Part shown: in pieces, positions 1 through 10,245 of the stretch | Numbering within the stretch: position 1 is the stretch's first letter | Layout: each line of letters starts with the position of its first letter | NCBI GenBank assembly: GCA_032718475.1 | Contig: JAUCBJ010002573.1 | Location: 1 to 58,757, forward strand | DNA: 58,757 bases | Source of the DNA: Nemertoderma westbladi | Lineage: Eukaryota > Xenacoelomorpha > Nemertodermatida > Nemertodermatidae | Reading direction: 5' to 3' | The notes under the pieces: model-generated | The model's input: only the letters and a program-made list of their open reading frames with translations | Told to the model about the DNA's origin: nothing | Databases searched by the model: none | Made by a program: the position numbers and the translations under genes

Positions 1-2063
1 TGTCCACTCCCCAAGATGAACTAGGAGAACATAGCGTAAGGTCGGTAAAAATGGTGGCGATAAAGAACTTTGCTACTAGCCAAGTGGAGCCTTACAACTG
101 GGATGAAGACCATTTTACCCAGCAACATGATATCCCTAGATTCAACACCGATTACCCAGGGGTGCAGATATTAATCGGCCAAAATGCGCACGAAGCGCTG
201 GAGACATTAGAAAAACGGCCTGCTCGACCGCAACCATTACAAACGTACGCGGGAAGAACGAGAGTAGGTTGGTACCTCACTGGACCTTCCCGTAGAACCC
301 TAATGGAAAGACTCCCTAATGAGAGGATACATCAGGTGAGTGAATGGGAAGAAGAAATCAGTGAGGGAGAAACTACAACTGAGGGAACACCATACTCCTC
401 AGACAATGACGATATTAACCAATTATACGATGAGGAAAATACAATTGATCTCCTCACCGAAAACCAAACTTGGTGTTTCCATCATCACTATTCCAGGACG
501 AAGATCGCTAGTGATACCGCTCCAAGAATATCCGAAAAGGTCCATGCTATTAAAGACCTTCCCGCTTATAAAGTGTCGGATAGGTTTCTGACTGAGAAGA
601 TCAGTTACCAAGAGCATGAAGAAACCAACAAGCAGATACTGAGACTCCTCCAATGCTACGAAGATTCCGATAAGTATTTCCTATTGTTGAGAAATCCACA
701 GATGCGCTTAAGGAATCGTTTCTCTAGCACAATGATAGATGGGTTGATACGTGTCAGAGGGAGATTAACTAATGCGCCATTATCCTTTGACACTAAATTT
801 CCCATACTCATTAGAAATCTTGAAATACAAATCAAGATGATTGTAGATGTTCACAGTAGGCTTTACCATGCTGGTAGAGAACGAGTTCTTAGCGAAATTC
901 GAACTCGCTATTATTTCCATAAGCCCCGTAGAGCTCTGAACGAAGTTCTTAGGAACTGTATACCCTGTAGGAAAGCATTCAGTAGGCCTTTAACACAGCG
1001 AGAGGCAGAATTACCTAGGGAACGAGTAAGCTTCTATGAACCACCCTTTACTAATACTGGTGTGGATTTATTTGGCCCTATTGAAGTATATTGTGCTAGG
1101 ACTATAATCAAGCGATGGTGTGTCATCTTTGTCTGTATGACTTGTAGAGCGATCCATCTAGATATGGTGAACGATCTATCTACCAACAGCTTCATACTGA
1201 GCTTACGCCGACAGATCGCTCGCTTTGGAACTAGCAACACGATGAGATCCGACAAGGGAACAAACTTCATTGGTGCCAATAATGAGATCAAAGCTTATGT
1301 GAAAGATTGGAACCAAAGACAGGTGGACGATCAGCTAAGGATAACAGCATCTAGCTGGACCTTCAACGCCGCCGATGCCCCTTGGTGGGGAGGAAGTTGG
1401 GAGAGATTAATCAGGAGCATGAAGACCGCATTTTACTTTATAGTGCCGTGCCGCGCATATCTCACCGACGAACTTTTGCGGACGTTAATGGAGGAAATTG
1501 CCGCCTATCTCAACGAGAGACCGCTTATGCCAGTCTCATCGAGTCCCGATTCCCTGGAAGCGCTAACACCTGCGCACTTCCTACTGAAAAAACCTGTAGC
1601 CATGCTCCCCTGATCGGAAATCACAGACGGAGACGAATACTGCCGGCAAACTTGGCAACTTATGCAGTTGTTATCCCGTCGTTTCGCTGACCATTTCGAA
1701 AAACATTATCTCCCCACGCTACAACTTCAAACAAAGTGGTTTGCGCAGCAAGAAAACGTCAGCGCCGGAGATATGGTCCCTATTGTGGAATCAGATCTTC
1801 CATGTAAGCGGTGGCAGACAGGTCGTATCATCGAGACTCATTTATCCGATGATGGTTTAGTGCGATCGGTAGAACTCGTCGTCATGCGACGCAACTTTAA
1901 GAAACCTGGAATTGTATTTGAAACACAACAACTCAATTGCCCAGTTGGTCGTTTATGTTTACTGGAAAGAGACCGAGAACTATCCGGAAACTATGGAAGG
2001 CCAGATACTCTTCCCACGACCACCTCCCTAATCCAACAAACATCTAGGGACTCCCCAACGTAA
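1..2063 (+). pseudogene. BEL/Pao copy A: 3' part of pol (protease tail, integrase, DUF5641)
   Basis: Polyprotein remnant of an LTR retrotransposon, entering from the left edge. The first ~150 codons match the segment after the retropepsin in copies B and C. Sequence then jumps directly to the integrase linker near base 470, so RT and RNase H are absent by internal deletion. The integrase follows: an HHCC-type zinc-binding segment (ending CIPC near 960), then catalytic D in GVDLFGP, D in RSDKGTNF and E in WWGGSWERLIR. The DUF5641 domain characteristic of BEL/Pao (GRIIETH motif) ends the protein. A TGA at 1611-1613 replaces the CAA codon kept in copy B, so the frame is broken once, then continues to the TAA at 2061-2063. 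It cannot encode an active polyprotein. Confidence 0.9.
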
Positions 2064-2699
2064 CAGCGTCTGGAGTGGGTGTGTGACTACATTATTTTAT
2101 ATTTTTTTATTATTTTTATATTTATGTATGTATTATTACGTAATTTTATTATTATAATCGTTTTCTTTAATTTTATTTAGTAGAATATTATTTTAGCGAT
2201 TATTTAGTAGATTAGTGCAATATATATATTCGTATTTATTACTTAATTACTTAGCATTATATATTTAAGTTTAACGGCGAGAAATAATTCATTTTCTCTT
2301 TCCTTACTGTCCGTATCATATTATAAATACGTGACTACAGTAAGATGAAATGTCCGCACTTATTAAAGTACAATACCGCCCCTACTATACTTAAGTATTA
2401 TTGGTAAGTAGAGTATTAGGAATGCAAAGTTCAGATCCTCGTGTCTCGGCTAAACCAAGCTCTGGGTAGACCTTGGAAACGACTTGCCTCTTCTCACTGA
2501 CATTGCTTCTTGCAATATTGCTCTCATACCGTATATTAAATAATACATATAGTAGAATGATGTCTATTTAACAGTAGCGTAAAAACGCAAAATAAATCTG
2601 TTAAACCCTTTGACCATCTGCAATTCTAGTCGATTAAGATATTGCGGCACCCACCGATATACTTGAAAGTCAAAATTCTAGAATCAGTGGTTAACGTCC

Positions 2700-2714
2700 C
2701 CAGACATGTTCTGG
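2700..2714. repeat. Small conserved hairpin, first copy
   Basis: CCAGACATGTTCTGG: a 5-bp stem with a 5-nt loop, near the end of the first ~125-bp direct repeat. Copy C has the same stem with a different loop (CAAGT) at 41927-41941. Confidence 0.5.
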
Positions 2715-2957
2715 AATAAATAGGTGCCCATCTTAAATATTAAATATTTAATAAATATTTATAAAATCTATTAAAACAAATGTTATAATAGAGTAAATGC
2801 AGACAAATAAACTCTAAGGAGTTTGTAAACCAAGAAAATCTATAAATCAAAAATCTGTTAAAATTCAGATCCTTTAAAATTCTAGTCGATTAAGATATCG
2901 TAGCACTTACCGATACTCTTAAAAAGACAAAGTTTCTAGAATTAAGGATCCTAGTTC

Positions 2958-2972
2958 CCAGACATGTTCTGG
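2958..2972. repeat. Small conserved hairpin, second copy
   Basis: Identical CCAGACATGTTCTGG stem-loop at the end of the second ~125-bp direct repeat. Its partner in copy C (42091-42105) has loop CCTGC but an unchanged stem. Confidence 0.5.
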
Positions 2973-3804
2973 AATAAAATTGTGTCTATTTTAATATTAA
3001 ATAATAAAATTTACGGGATATAAATTTAAATTCATATCCTCTCATGAATTTGATAAATTGTCATTTTATACAATTTATAACATTCCCAAAATTCCATTAA
3101 TTAATAGATCATGGGAGCGGAGATTCACCCTATTAAGTATATATTAGTGTGCGAGAATCTCCAACATATAGTCAATAGCCGATAAAATTCATAAAATCAT
3201 GTATAAAGGGGAATATTGACAATTAAAGAATTACTATTAAATAGCATCCCAGATCTGTATGCATGAGAATTACCCTAATTCTACTGCTAGCTTTCTATAA
3301 TGTCACCATAGCAACAACCACACTAGAATTAGAAGCGAGTTAAAAGAACAATAGAAAGCTTGCCCCATTGAATAGCATACGGAATAAATAGCACACTGCT
3401 AGTATCCAGGGATACATAATAATAACGTGGCATTCTGGAAGGCACTTGACTAACGGACAAATGGCCCGAATGTGTACAATTTGTGACAAGTGTGTGGAAT
3501 TTGTGCATTTATAGGTGAATGTTACTACTAAAGTGTGTTTACAGTAGCGAGTCGCAGTTGTGAAAGTAACCCTGCCTCTGTAGCAAGAACCTGAAGTAAT
3601 TCTAAGCCCTTGGGACGGACAGTGGAGTGACTTGCGCTGATTATTGTTGTCGTTGTGTAGCTACTACGTTGGCGAGAGGCACAGCGACGACAGTACATCA
3701 GCGCTGAGGATCTTGCGCTGTCCGGGGGCATTGAGGGGGAGGCAGCGACGACCGCTAGCCTAAATTATAATTAATTATAATATCAATAAACTCATATAGC
3801 AGCT

Positions 3805-4755
3805 ATGACGGAGTTGATAGAAGATGATCTTGGTATCAGGGAGCGATATACCCTACCATTGCAAGCGTTTGTTGATAGTTTAATAAGCGGCGACGCTAGT
3901 CAACCCACTACAGAGGACGATGGCCGTTATATCGAACCGCCAATGTCAAAGGAACAGCTCACGCGTGAATTGGACTATAGAAAATTCACTTCCGCTCGCT
4001 ATACGCATAGTAATGGTACGTATATGGACTTCTTAACTACTGGTCATCCTATTGATTTACATGACACGGATGATGTAGACACCGAAAGGGAAATGATCCT
4101 ATTTAAATATCATACCCAGCAGAGTCGGAACGATAAACTGAGAATCGAACACGAAAATTCTATTCGAAACCAACTCGAAAGAGAAGATGTTGAAGAACTG
4201 GATATACGTAGTGACTTCAACGAATATTTAGAATTCTTTAGAGAAACATATCTCAATGTAGTCAGTCAACAAAATCTAGAAACTCGATATCCTCAAGGTA
4301 TACATCATGACCCTATGATAGAACTCAAACGACTCTACTTCACTATGATGTATCTTAACGCCGATCGACCGCTACCTGTTGTACCGGATAGCTTCGAACA
4401 GATGGAGGAATATTGTAAAACTGGAGAAAGATTACCCACGTTTTCCTTACAAGAAGTGCGTCTTTGGTATTATTGCGATGAATGCCCAAGACCCAACCAA
4501 CAAACGGAAAGACATAAACATCCACGGAGACGTTGCGCTAAACACAGTTTTACTCACTATACTTACGGGAGTTTCGAGCGTAACTTGTTCGACGTATCAC
4601 CTACGCTCGCTCGACTCAAACGATCCTTAAATAAACCGATGATCAGAGTTCCGGAATACTCGGTCAGACCTCCTCATTCCCTGGTGAGACCTCAAACTCT
4701 TGATCCTAATAGTATAACGGATCCTCCTGACTGTACTCACTGTTCAAAGATCTAG
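3805..4755 (+). CDS. BEL/Pao copy A third ORF, N-terminal part (316 aa, unknown function)
   Basis: Open frame of 316 codons from ATG (MTELIEDDLG...) to TAG, lying between the intergenic segment and the 3' end of the element. I recognise no known family. The protein is hydrophilic and acidic in its first half, with no signal peptide and no membrane segment, so it does not look like the envelope-type ORF of some BEL/Pao elements. A Cys/His-containing patch (WYYCDECP, later RRRCAKHSFTH) around residues 225-250 could bind metal, but the spacing fits no zinc-finger class I know. The next segment continues in the -1 frame and overlaps only over 4731-4755. This half is lost by deletion in copies B and C, so it can be seen only here. 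Confidence 0.65.
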   Translation: MTELIEDDLGIRERYTLPLQAFVDSLISGDASQPTTEDDGRYIEPPMSKEQLTRELDYRKFTSARYTHSNGTYMDFLTTGHPIDLHDTDDVDTEREMILFKYHTQQSRNDKLRIEHENSIRNQLEREDVEELDIRSDFNEYLEFFRETYLNVVSQQNLETRYPQGIHHDPMIELKRLYFTMMYLNADRPLPVVPDSFEQMEEYCKTGERLPTFSLQEVRLWYYCDECPRPNQQTERHKHPRRRCAKHSFTHYTYGSFERNLFDVSPTLARLKRSLNKPMIRVPEYSVRPPHSLVRPQTLDPNSITDPPDCTHCSKI

Positions 4756-5182
4756 TGTTACCCGAACAATTAATCGGTGGCACTCCTGTAGTGGGCTCTC
4801 TAGATATTCGCCCATCCTACCTAGCCGGATTGGGACGCGGACATTTAATATCGCCGTTCAACCCGCATAATCGTCCCGGTTTAACCCCGATACAACCCGT
4901 CACTGAGGTGGAGGAGAGCGTTGTACGAAACGCGTTAGACGCTATTCGGCGAAAGATCGGAAAAGGAACTTTCGAACTTGGACGAACCTACTCTCTACAA
5001 GAGTTTTTAGATGAACGCTTCCAACGACAAGCGGAGGAAAATCAGCTCGAGGAGAAGCACATCGAAATGGACGAGAGAGAAGAAGCAGCTTTAGCCCAAC
5101 CAGAAGCTCAAATCCTTATGACTGATCTCTATTCCAAAACCATTATTCATCCTTCAATGGTTCCCCATTTCGGAGACAAACT
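4755..5182 (+). CDS. BEL/Pao copy A third ORF, middle part, interrupted by copy B
   Basis: Continues the preceding segment in the -1 frame. The -1 frame is open from 4731, and the previous frame stops at 4753-4755. It encodes a Pro/Gly-containing stretch, then a charged Glu/Gln-rich helix-like segment (around 5020-5090) and the motif MTDLYSKTIIHPSMVPHFGDK. At GDKL the sequence runs into the LTR of copy B, so reading continues only about ten LTR-encoded codons to a TAA at 5211-5213. The reading resumes past the insertion at 20540. Whether the -1 junction is a mutation or recoding cannot be settled because no other copy here spans it. Confidence 0.6.
5178..5182. repeat. Target site duplication of copy B, left
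   Basis: AAACT immediately before the LTR end TGTTCGCGC. It matches AAACT at 20535-20539 exactly. The uninterrupted site is visible in copy B's own third ORF (near 7130, minus strand). Confidence 0.9.
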
Positions 5183-6323
5183 TGTTCGCGCTTTTAGACC
5201 TTTAGCAGTTTAACCTGCCAATTTTAGTTGTCCTCTTGTTTATAAATCGACTTTAGCCTATATCAATTATTTAGTGTACTGAAATTACATCAGCCGAAGC
5301 CAGTCTGTGCGCAACCATTCACCCACAGTTAAGGGAGACTGGATTCGGATGTTTTGATAGTGATTGCGGTGTAGACCTACTGTATTATTCGATTGATTGT
5401 TAATATATAATCTCTGACAATATATTTACTTTCGGGGAAATATTAACAGTTCCTTTAGGACGTGGCGCTTTAAGTATAAAAACAGAGTTATGACTTATAC
5501 TAATCACAAGTAGATGGCTACTGAGTTTCGTAAATAGCGCATTCTTTATGAGATGCTTTATTAACCTTCACACTACTTCACACGACTTCACACTACTTCA
5601 CACTGATCTGCCGACCATCACTGAATTTGATCATATATAAGGATGATCGCAACTGACACTTGTAGGGATTATGAAATAGCATTTAATTCACACAAAACCA
5701 CTATAATTTAAGTCGCAGTTGCTACCGGTAACCTGTTCCTCTCACCTTCAGTAATCAAGAAGATTGGGGGTTTTATGATTATTCATCGGTATTATCCAAA
5801 TATATCAGCAAAATACATCCATATAATAACAATTAATAATAGAAGTAAAATAATGCGGTGAACAGTCAGTATGTGTTACTTATGCAGTGTTCCATGTGCA
5901 GCAATGTTCAATGTGTTTCAGTGATTCAGATATGAAGTATGATACAGTTAATAGTTTTACGTTCTTGTAATCAAAGCCATCAGATGTTCTAGGCCAAAGT
6001 CTGAAACTTCTACAACAGAAGTACAGAAGAATTCCAAGCCGGTTCTTAGGCTCAGAAAAAGGTAAACAAAGACCGTAATGCATTCCGCAGGTTTCCATAG
6101 GCCTCTGTTCGATATAAGGGGGAAAATCGCTCTGATTGGCTGACTAGGCAGAACAAAGAGGTTCCATGTATACAGGAAATCAGCTGACAGATTTCGTCAT
6201 CTGAGCTCCAATCTTTTAGAGTATTATGCGCATTGCGGCAAAAATGACTTGCTATGTCCGCAAAAGCACCTACACTGCGCATTGCAGGAAAAATGACTTG
6301 TTATGTCTGCAAAAGCTTTTACA
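5183..6323 (-). repeat. 3' LTR of copy B
   Basis: 1141 bp, reading TGTAAAAGC...GCGAACA on the minus strand. It matches 19399-20534 with scattered substitutions and small indels (for example near 5720 and 5763), more divergence than between the LTRs of copy C. The start of U3 (plus-strand 6230-6323) carries two tandem units of about 48 bp containing ATGTCCGCAAAAGC. Confidence 0.9.
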
Positions 6324-6331
6324 CCGCTCCC
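6324..6331 (-). other. Polypurine tract of copy B
   Basis: On the minus strand GGGAGCGG lies directly upstream of the 3' LTR start TGTAAAAGC, the expected place for the plus-strand primer. Confidence 0.6.
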
Positions 6332-6389
6332 AGAAAATGGGAAAATATAAAAAATCACAGTTTCTAAAATATAAAAATACTCTAAACAA

Positions 6390-7210
6390 TTAGTCCTTCT
6401 TATGTGAATGGCATTTACGAAGTTTTTTGAGGCTAGCAAGTGTCCTTTTCTCTTTGGGGCGAGCCACTTTAGTAGGAGGGCTATAACTCCTGGGTGAGGG
6501 GTGCAATACAATTGCATCGGAAGGTTTAGGGTTACGGTCGGTGTATCCGCCGGGCGAGGTACCCGGTTGATCGATATCAACCTCAGTGGAACGAGGTCGA
6601 ACAACCTTTAGAGCGCGTTTCAAGACAGCAGCTCTTACTGGTCCCTGACGAGTCGTTTGCACGAGAGCGGTAGGTTGACCGTGAGTAGTGAGAAATTTCC
6701 TCGGTTTGATGGTTCTTTCCAACTCGCGTTCTCGGGCTCTATATTCATAGGGTCGTCTATGAACTTCTTGTAGCTCTGGATGCGAGTTTATGAACAAGTC
6801 ACCATGGGATTTATCAATGGTAGAAACTTTAAACTGTATGTAGGATCTTCCGGTTTCACCATATAATATTGAGTTAAATTGACATAATAAGGGTGGTCTT
6901 TGATCCCATAAAATGAGTTCGGTAAAGGTCTAGCGCGTAGGTTGACCTCGTGTACCATATGACGGACAAGATCCGCTCGATTGTCCGGAGGTTCAACGAG
7001 TATACCATCGACACGAGCGAGCGGCCTCGATTGGCGGACGTTGTAACATAGGAGCGTCAGCGGTAAGATCTCTAGATCTTAGGTTGATATCAACCGGTTG
7101 GGGTTGTACCGTGGCAAAGAGTTTGTCTCCGAAATGGGGAACCATCGAGGGATGAATGATGGTTTTGGAATAGAGATCAGTCATAAGGATTTGAGCTTCT
7201 GGTTGGGCTA
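6390..7210 (-). pseudogene. Copy B third ORF, C-terminal half
   Basis: Remnant of the same unknown protein as 4755-5182 and 20540-21265. It starts within the Gln/Ala segment upstream of MTDLYSKTIIHPSMVP and ends with a strongly basic tail (RPKEKRTLASLKKLRK...KKD) that could bind nucleic acid or act as a nuclear localisation signal. A 4-nt insertion near 7015 breaks the frame after the PPIEAA motif, unlike in copy A. Further on, the reading passes from one frame to the -1 frame at heptamer TTTAAAG (minus strand 6833-6827), exactly as in copy A. The 5' junction near 7206-7215 is a deletion joining DUF5641 to the middle of this ORF, with loss of about 3.4 kb relative to copy A. Confidence 0.75.
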
Positions 7211-8668
7211 AAGAGGCAGATAATGTTTTTCGAAATGGTCAGCGAAACGACGGGAAAATAACTACATGAGTTGCCAAGTTTGTCGGCAGTATTCGTCTCC
7301 ATCCGTGATTTCCGATTGTGGGAGCATGGCTACAGGTTTCTTCAGTAGGAAATGCGCGGGTGTTGGCGCTTCTAGGGAGTCGGGACTCGATGAGACTGGC
7401 ATAAGCGGTCTCTTGTTAAGATAGGCGGCGATTTCTTCCATTAACGTCCGCAAAAGTTCGTCGGTGAGATACGCGCGGCAAGGCACTATAAAGTGAAATG
7501 CGGTCTTCATGCTCCTTATTAATCTCTCCCAACTTCCTCCCCACCAAGGGGCGTCAGCGGCGTTGAAGGTCCAGCTAGATGCTGTTACCCTTAGCTTATT
7601 GTCCACCTGTCTTTGGTTCCAGTCTTTAACGTAAGCTTTGATTTCATTATTGACGCCAATGAAGTTCATTCCCTTATCAGATCTCATCGTGTTGCTAGTT
7701 CAAAAGCGAGCGATCTGTCGGCGTAAATTCAGTATGAAGCTGTTGGTAGATAGATCGTTCACCATATCTAGATGGATCGCTCTACAAGTCATACAGACAA
7801 AGATGACACACCATCGCTTGACTATAGTCCTGGCACGATATACTTCAATAGGGCCAAATAAATCCACACCAGAATTAGTAAAGGGTGGTTCATAGAAGCT
7901 TACTCGTTCCCTAGGTAATTCTGCCTCTCGCTGTGTTAAAGGCCTACTGAATGCTTTTCTACAGGGTATACAGTTCCTAAGAACTTGGTTCAGAGCTCTA
8001 CGGGGCTTATGGAAATAATAGCGAGTTCGAATTTCGCTAAGAACTCGTTCTCTACCAGCATGGTAAAGCCTACTGTGAACATCTACAATCATCTTGATTT
8101 GTATTTCAAGATTTCTAATGAGTATGGGAAATTTAGTGTCAAAGGATAATGGAGCATTAGTTAGTCTCCTTCCAACACGTATTAACCCATCTATCATTGT
8201 GCTAGAGAAACGATCCCTTAAGCGCATCTGTGGATTTCTCAACAACAGGAAATACTTATCGGAATCTTCATAGCATTGCAAGAGTCTCAGTATCTGCTTA
8301 TTGGTTGCTTCATGCTCTTGGTAACTGATCTTCTCCATCGGAAACCTATCCAACACTTTGTATTTGGGAAGATCTTTAATAGCATGGACCTGCTCGGATG
8401 TCAGTGGAGCGGTATCACTAGCGATCTTCGTCCTGGAATAGTGATGGTGGAAGCATCTTTTCAGATACACGATGGCCTTACAAAGCCTATTCCAGGAGCT
8501 ATAGTGACTTATTGCTCTCTGCAGGAGAGGTGAGAGTCCTTGCGAGACGTCTGGTGTTCCAGATTTCCAGTCTCTTTCTCTGATGTCTATAACAGATCTG
8601 TTCGTGTTGGGGGAGTTTAGATCCACAGCATCGTCCCTGGAAATGTGTAGTACAGACAGATCTATCAC
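7211..8668 (-). pseudogene. Copy B integrase region of pol
   Basis: Integrase of the BEL/Pao polyprotein. A zinc-binding HHCC segment (H in HSRLYHAG, CIPC before RKAF) precedes catalytic D in GVDLFGP, D in MRSDKG and E in WWGGSWERL. Two substitutions create stops: TGA after RRQIARF near 7699 (GGA in copy A) and TAG after TWQLM near 7263 (CAG in copy A). The DUF5641 domain is cut after HFEKHYL by the deletion into the third ORF. It lies directly downstream of the RT-RNase H segment in the same orientation. Confidence 0.9.
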
Positions 8669-10245
8669 GGGTTAAATAACTTTGATTTACTCGTCCGGGT
8701 TTTAGGTTTGACTTTCTCCACTCCCTTGGCTTGTCTAATCTCAGCCGTGGTAAGATGAGGAGGCCATTCATCCTCTTCTTTACTTAGGAAGTCGGGTCCA
8801 CCTAACCAGTCTGGAGTATCTATCAGTTCTTGAGGAGTTGCTCCTCTGGATGCGATGTCGGCTGGATTAATCGTCCCAGGGCAATGTCTCCATTGATCTA
8901 CATTAGAGCGACTAAGTATAATGGCTACTCTGTTAGTAACGAAGACGCTGAACTGACAGACTTCATTGGTTATATACTCCAAAACGAGCAAAGCATCAGT
9001 CCAATAGACAGTTTTCTCCAGTGGATAGTCGATCTGTTCTGTTACATTCCGGCCAATGGCTGTAGCGTATAGAGCCGCCTTTAACTCCGCTCGAGGAACT
9101 CGTAGTTTGTTGTTTATCAAGGCCTTAGAGGTGACCAAGGCAACTTTGATTCCATCCGGAGTTTCAACCCTCAGGAAGGCTACTATACCTATTCCCATAT
9201 TGCTGGCATCTCCAAACACATTGTGTTGATAGGAATACGTGGCGAGAACATGACCAAAATATGAACGGGAAATCGTAAAGTTCTCGATGGAAGGTAGAGA
9301 ATCTTCCCATTTCATCCACTTCTTTAGTAGTTCTCCCTTAAGTGGATCATCCCACGAATGGTTTTCAAGCCACATTTGTTGCACTAAGCTCCGAGCAACC
9401 AATATAACTGGACTAATAAATCCCAATGGATCGAAATAAGTGCTCAGGATACTTAGACAAATCCGTTTAGTTCTAACTGGATTATCTCGCTGTTTTAACT
9501 GGAAAAACAAGAGATCTCTCTCTGTGTCCCATTTTAAACCAAGTGTTTTGGTTTCCGGAAGATCGTCCTGGATGAGGTCCAGATCTTTAACACCTCGGTC
9601 TTCTACCGGGATCGATTCCAGAAACTCACGGGAGTTACTAGTGAATTTGGTTAGTCGAAATCCACCGCATTGCAAGCACTCTACCGTTCCCTTGGCAACA
9701 TCAATGGCTTCTTCCACTGATGGGAGGGACTTTAAATTGTCGTCCATGTATATATCCCGTTTGATGTTGTCGATAACCGCTTTAGAGAAGGCATCTCGGT
9801 TGTCATCAGCAGTGGTACGCACTACTGAACAAGCGTTCGAGGGGCTCGAGATGATCCCGAAAGCCTGGATGGTCATCCAGTACTCCACTGGTTTTAGGTT
9901 GAGATCTCCTTCAGGCCACCACAGAAATCGTAGGCTAACCAGCGCCATGACTTGTAAGAACATGCCTTCTATATCCGAAGCGAAAGCGATAGAATATTGC
10001 CGTAATCTTAATAGTATTCCCAACAAGGATTGGAGTAAGTTGGGTCCCGGCAACAATTCGGAGTTCAGGGATTGACCCATGTAAAGGGTGGAGCCGTCGA
10101 ACACTACCCGGACTTCGTTGGGTTTACCGGGCTTGGGAACGTAATGATGTGTTAGATAATACGTTCTCTCTGTTATGGGTGTTTCTTCCGGTACTCGCTC
10201 CGCGTATCCCTTATCGATAAATTTCTTCAGCTGGGTTTTATACAT
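8665..10245 (-). pseudogene. Copy B reverse transcriptase and RNase H
   Basis: Open frame of 526 codons, the only RT of this family left in the window. RT motifs are visible: RVVFDGS, FASDIEGMFLQV, and the catalytic box YMDDN (YVDD is usual in BEL/Pao). The BEL/Pao-specific segment GFISPVILVAR follows. RNase H shows FGDASNMGIG (Asp), VPRAELKAA (Glu) and YWTDALLVLEYI (Asp), with Ala where the family usually has Ser after TD. The frame ends in a shifted tail after GVEKV. Upstream, a TGA near 10343 (after GLPF) and a frameshift near 10440 separate it from the protease segment. Confidence 0.93.

Larger units (their letters stand above)
2064..3804. other. BEL/Pao copy A: noncoding segment between pol and the third ORF
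   Basis: AT-rich 1.7-kb segment with no credible ORF. It is shared, with about 10-15% divergence by eye, with 41299-42890 in copy C, so it belongs to the element. It begins with a purine tract GGAGTGGGTG followed by TGTGAC, which looks like a polypurine tract abutting an LTR start. It may be a fossil LTR of an ancestral element, or an untranslated/intronic segment preceding the third ORF. It holds two imperfect direct repeats of about 125 bp (around 2619 and 2872), each containing a CCAGA/TCTGG hairpin. No other gene is visible. Confidence 0.7.

Noticed and set aside
3805-5213. Envelope (env) gene in the third ORF of the BEL/Pao element
   Set aside because: No signal peptide, no hydrophobic membrane segment and no paired-cysteine ectodomain pattern; composition is hydrophilic.
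5880-6604. Several minus-strand ORFs of 70-126 codons near 5880-6604
   Set aside because: They cover the LTR and the shadow frame of the third ORF; no homology pattern and no independent start context.
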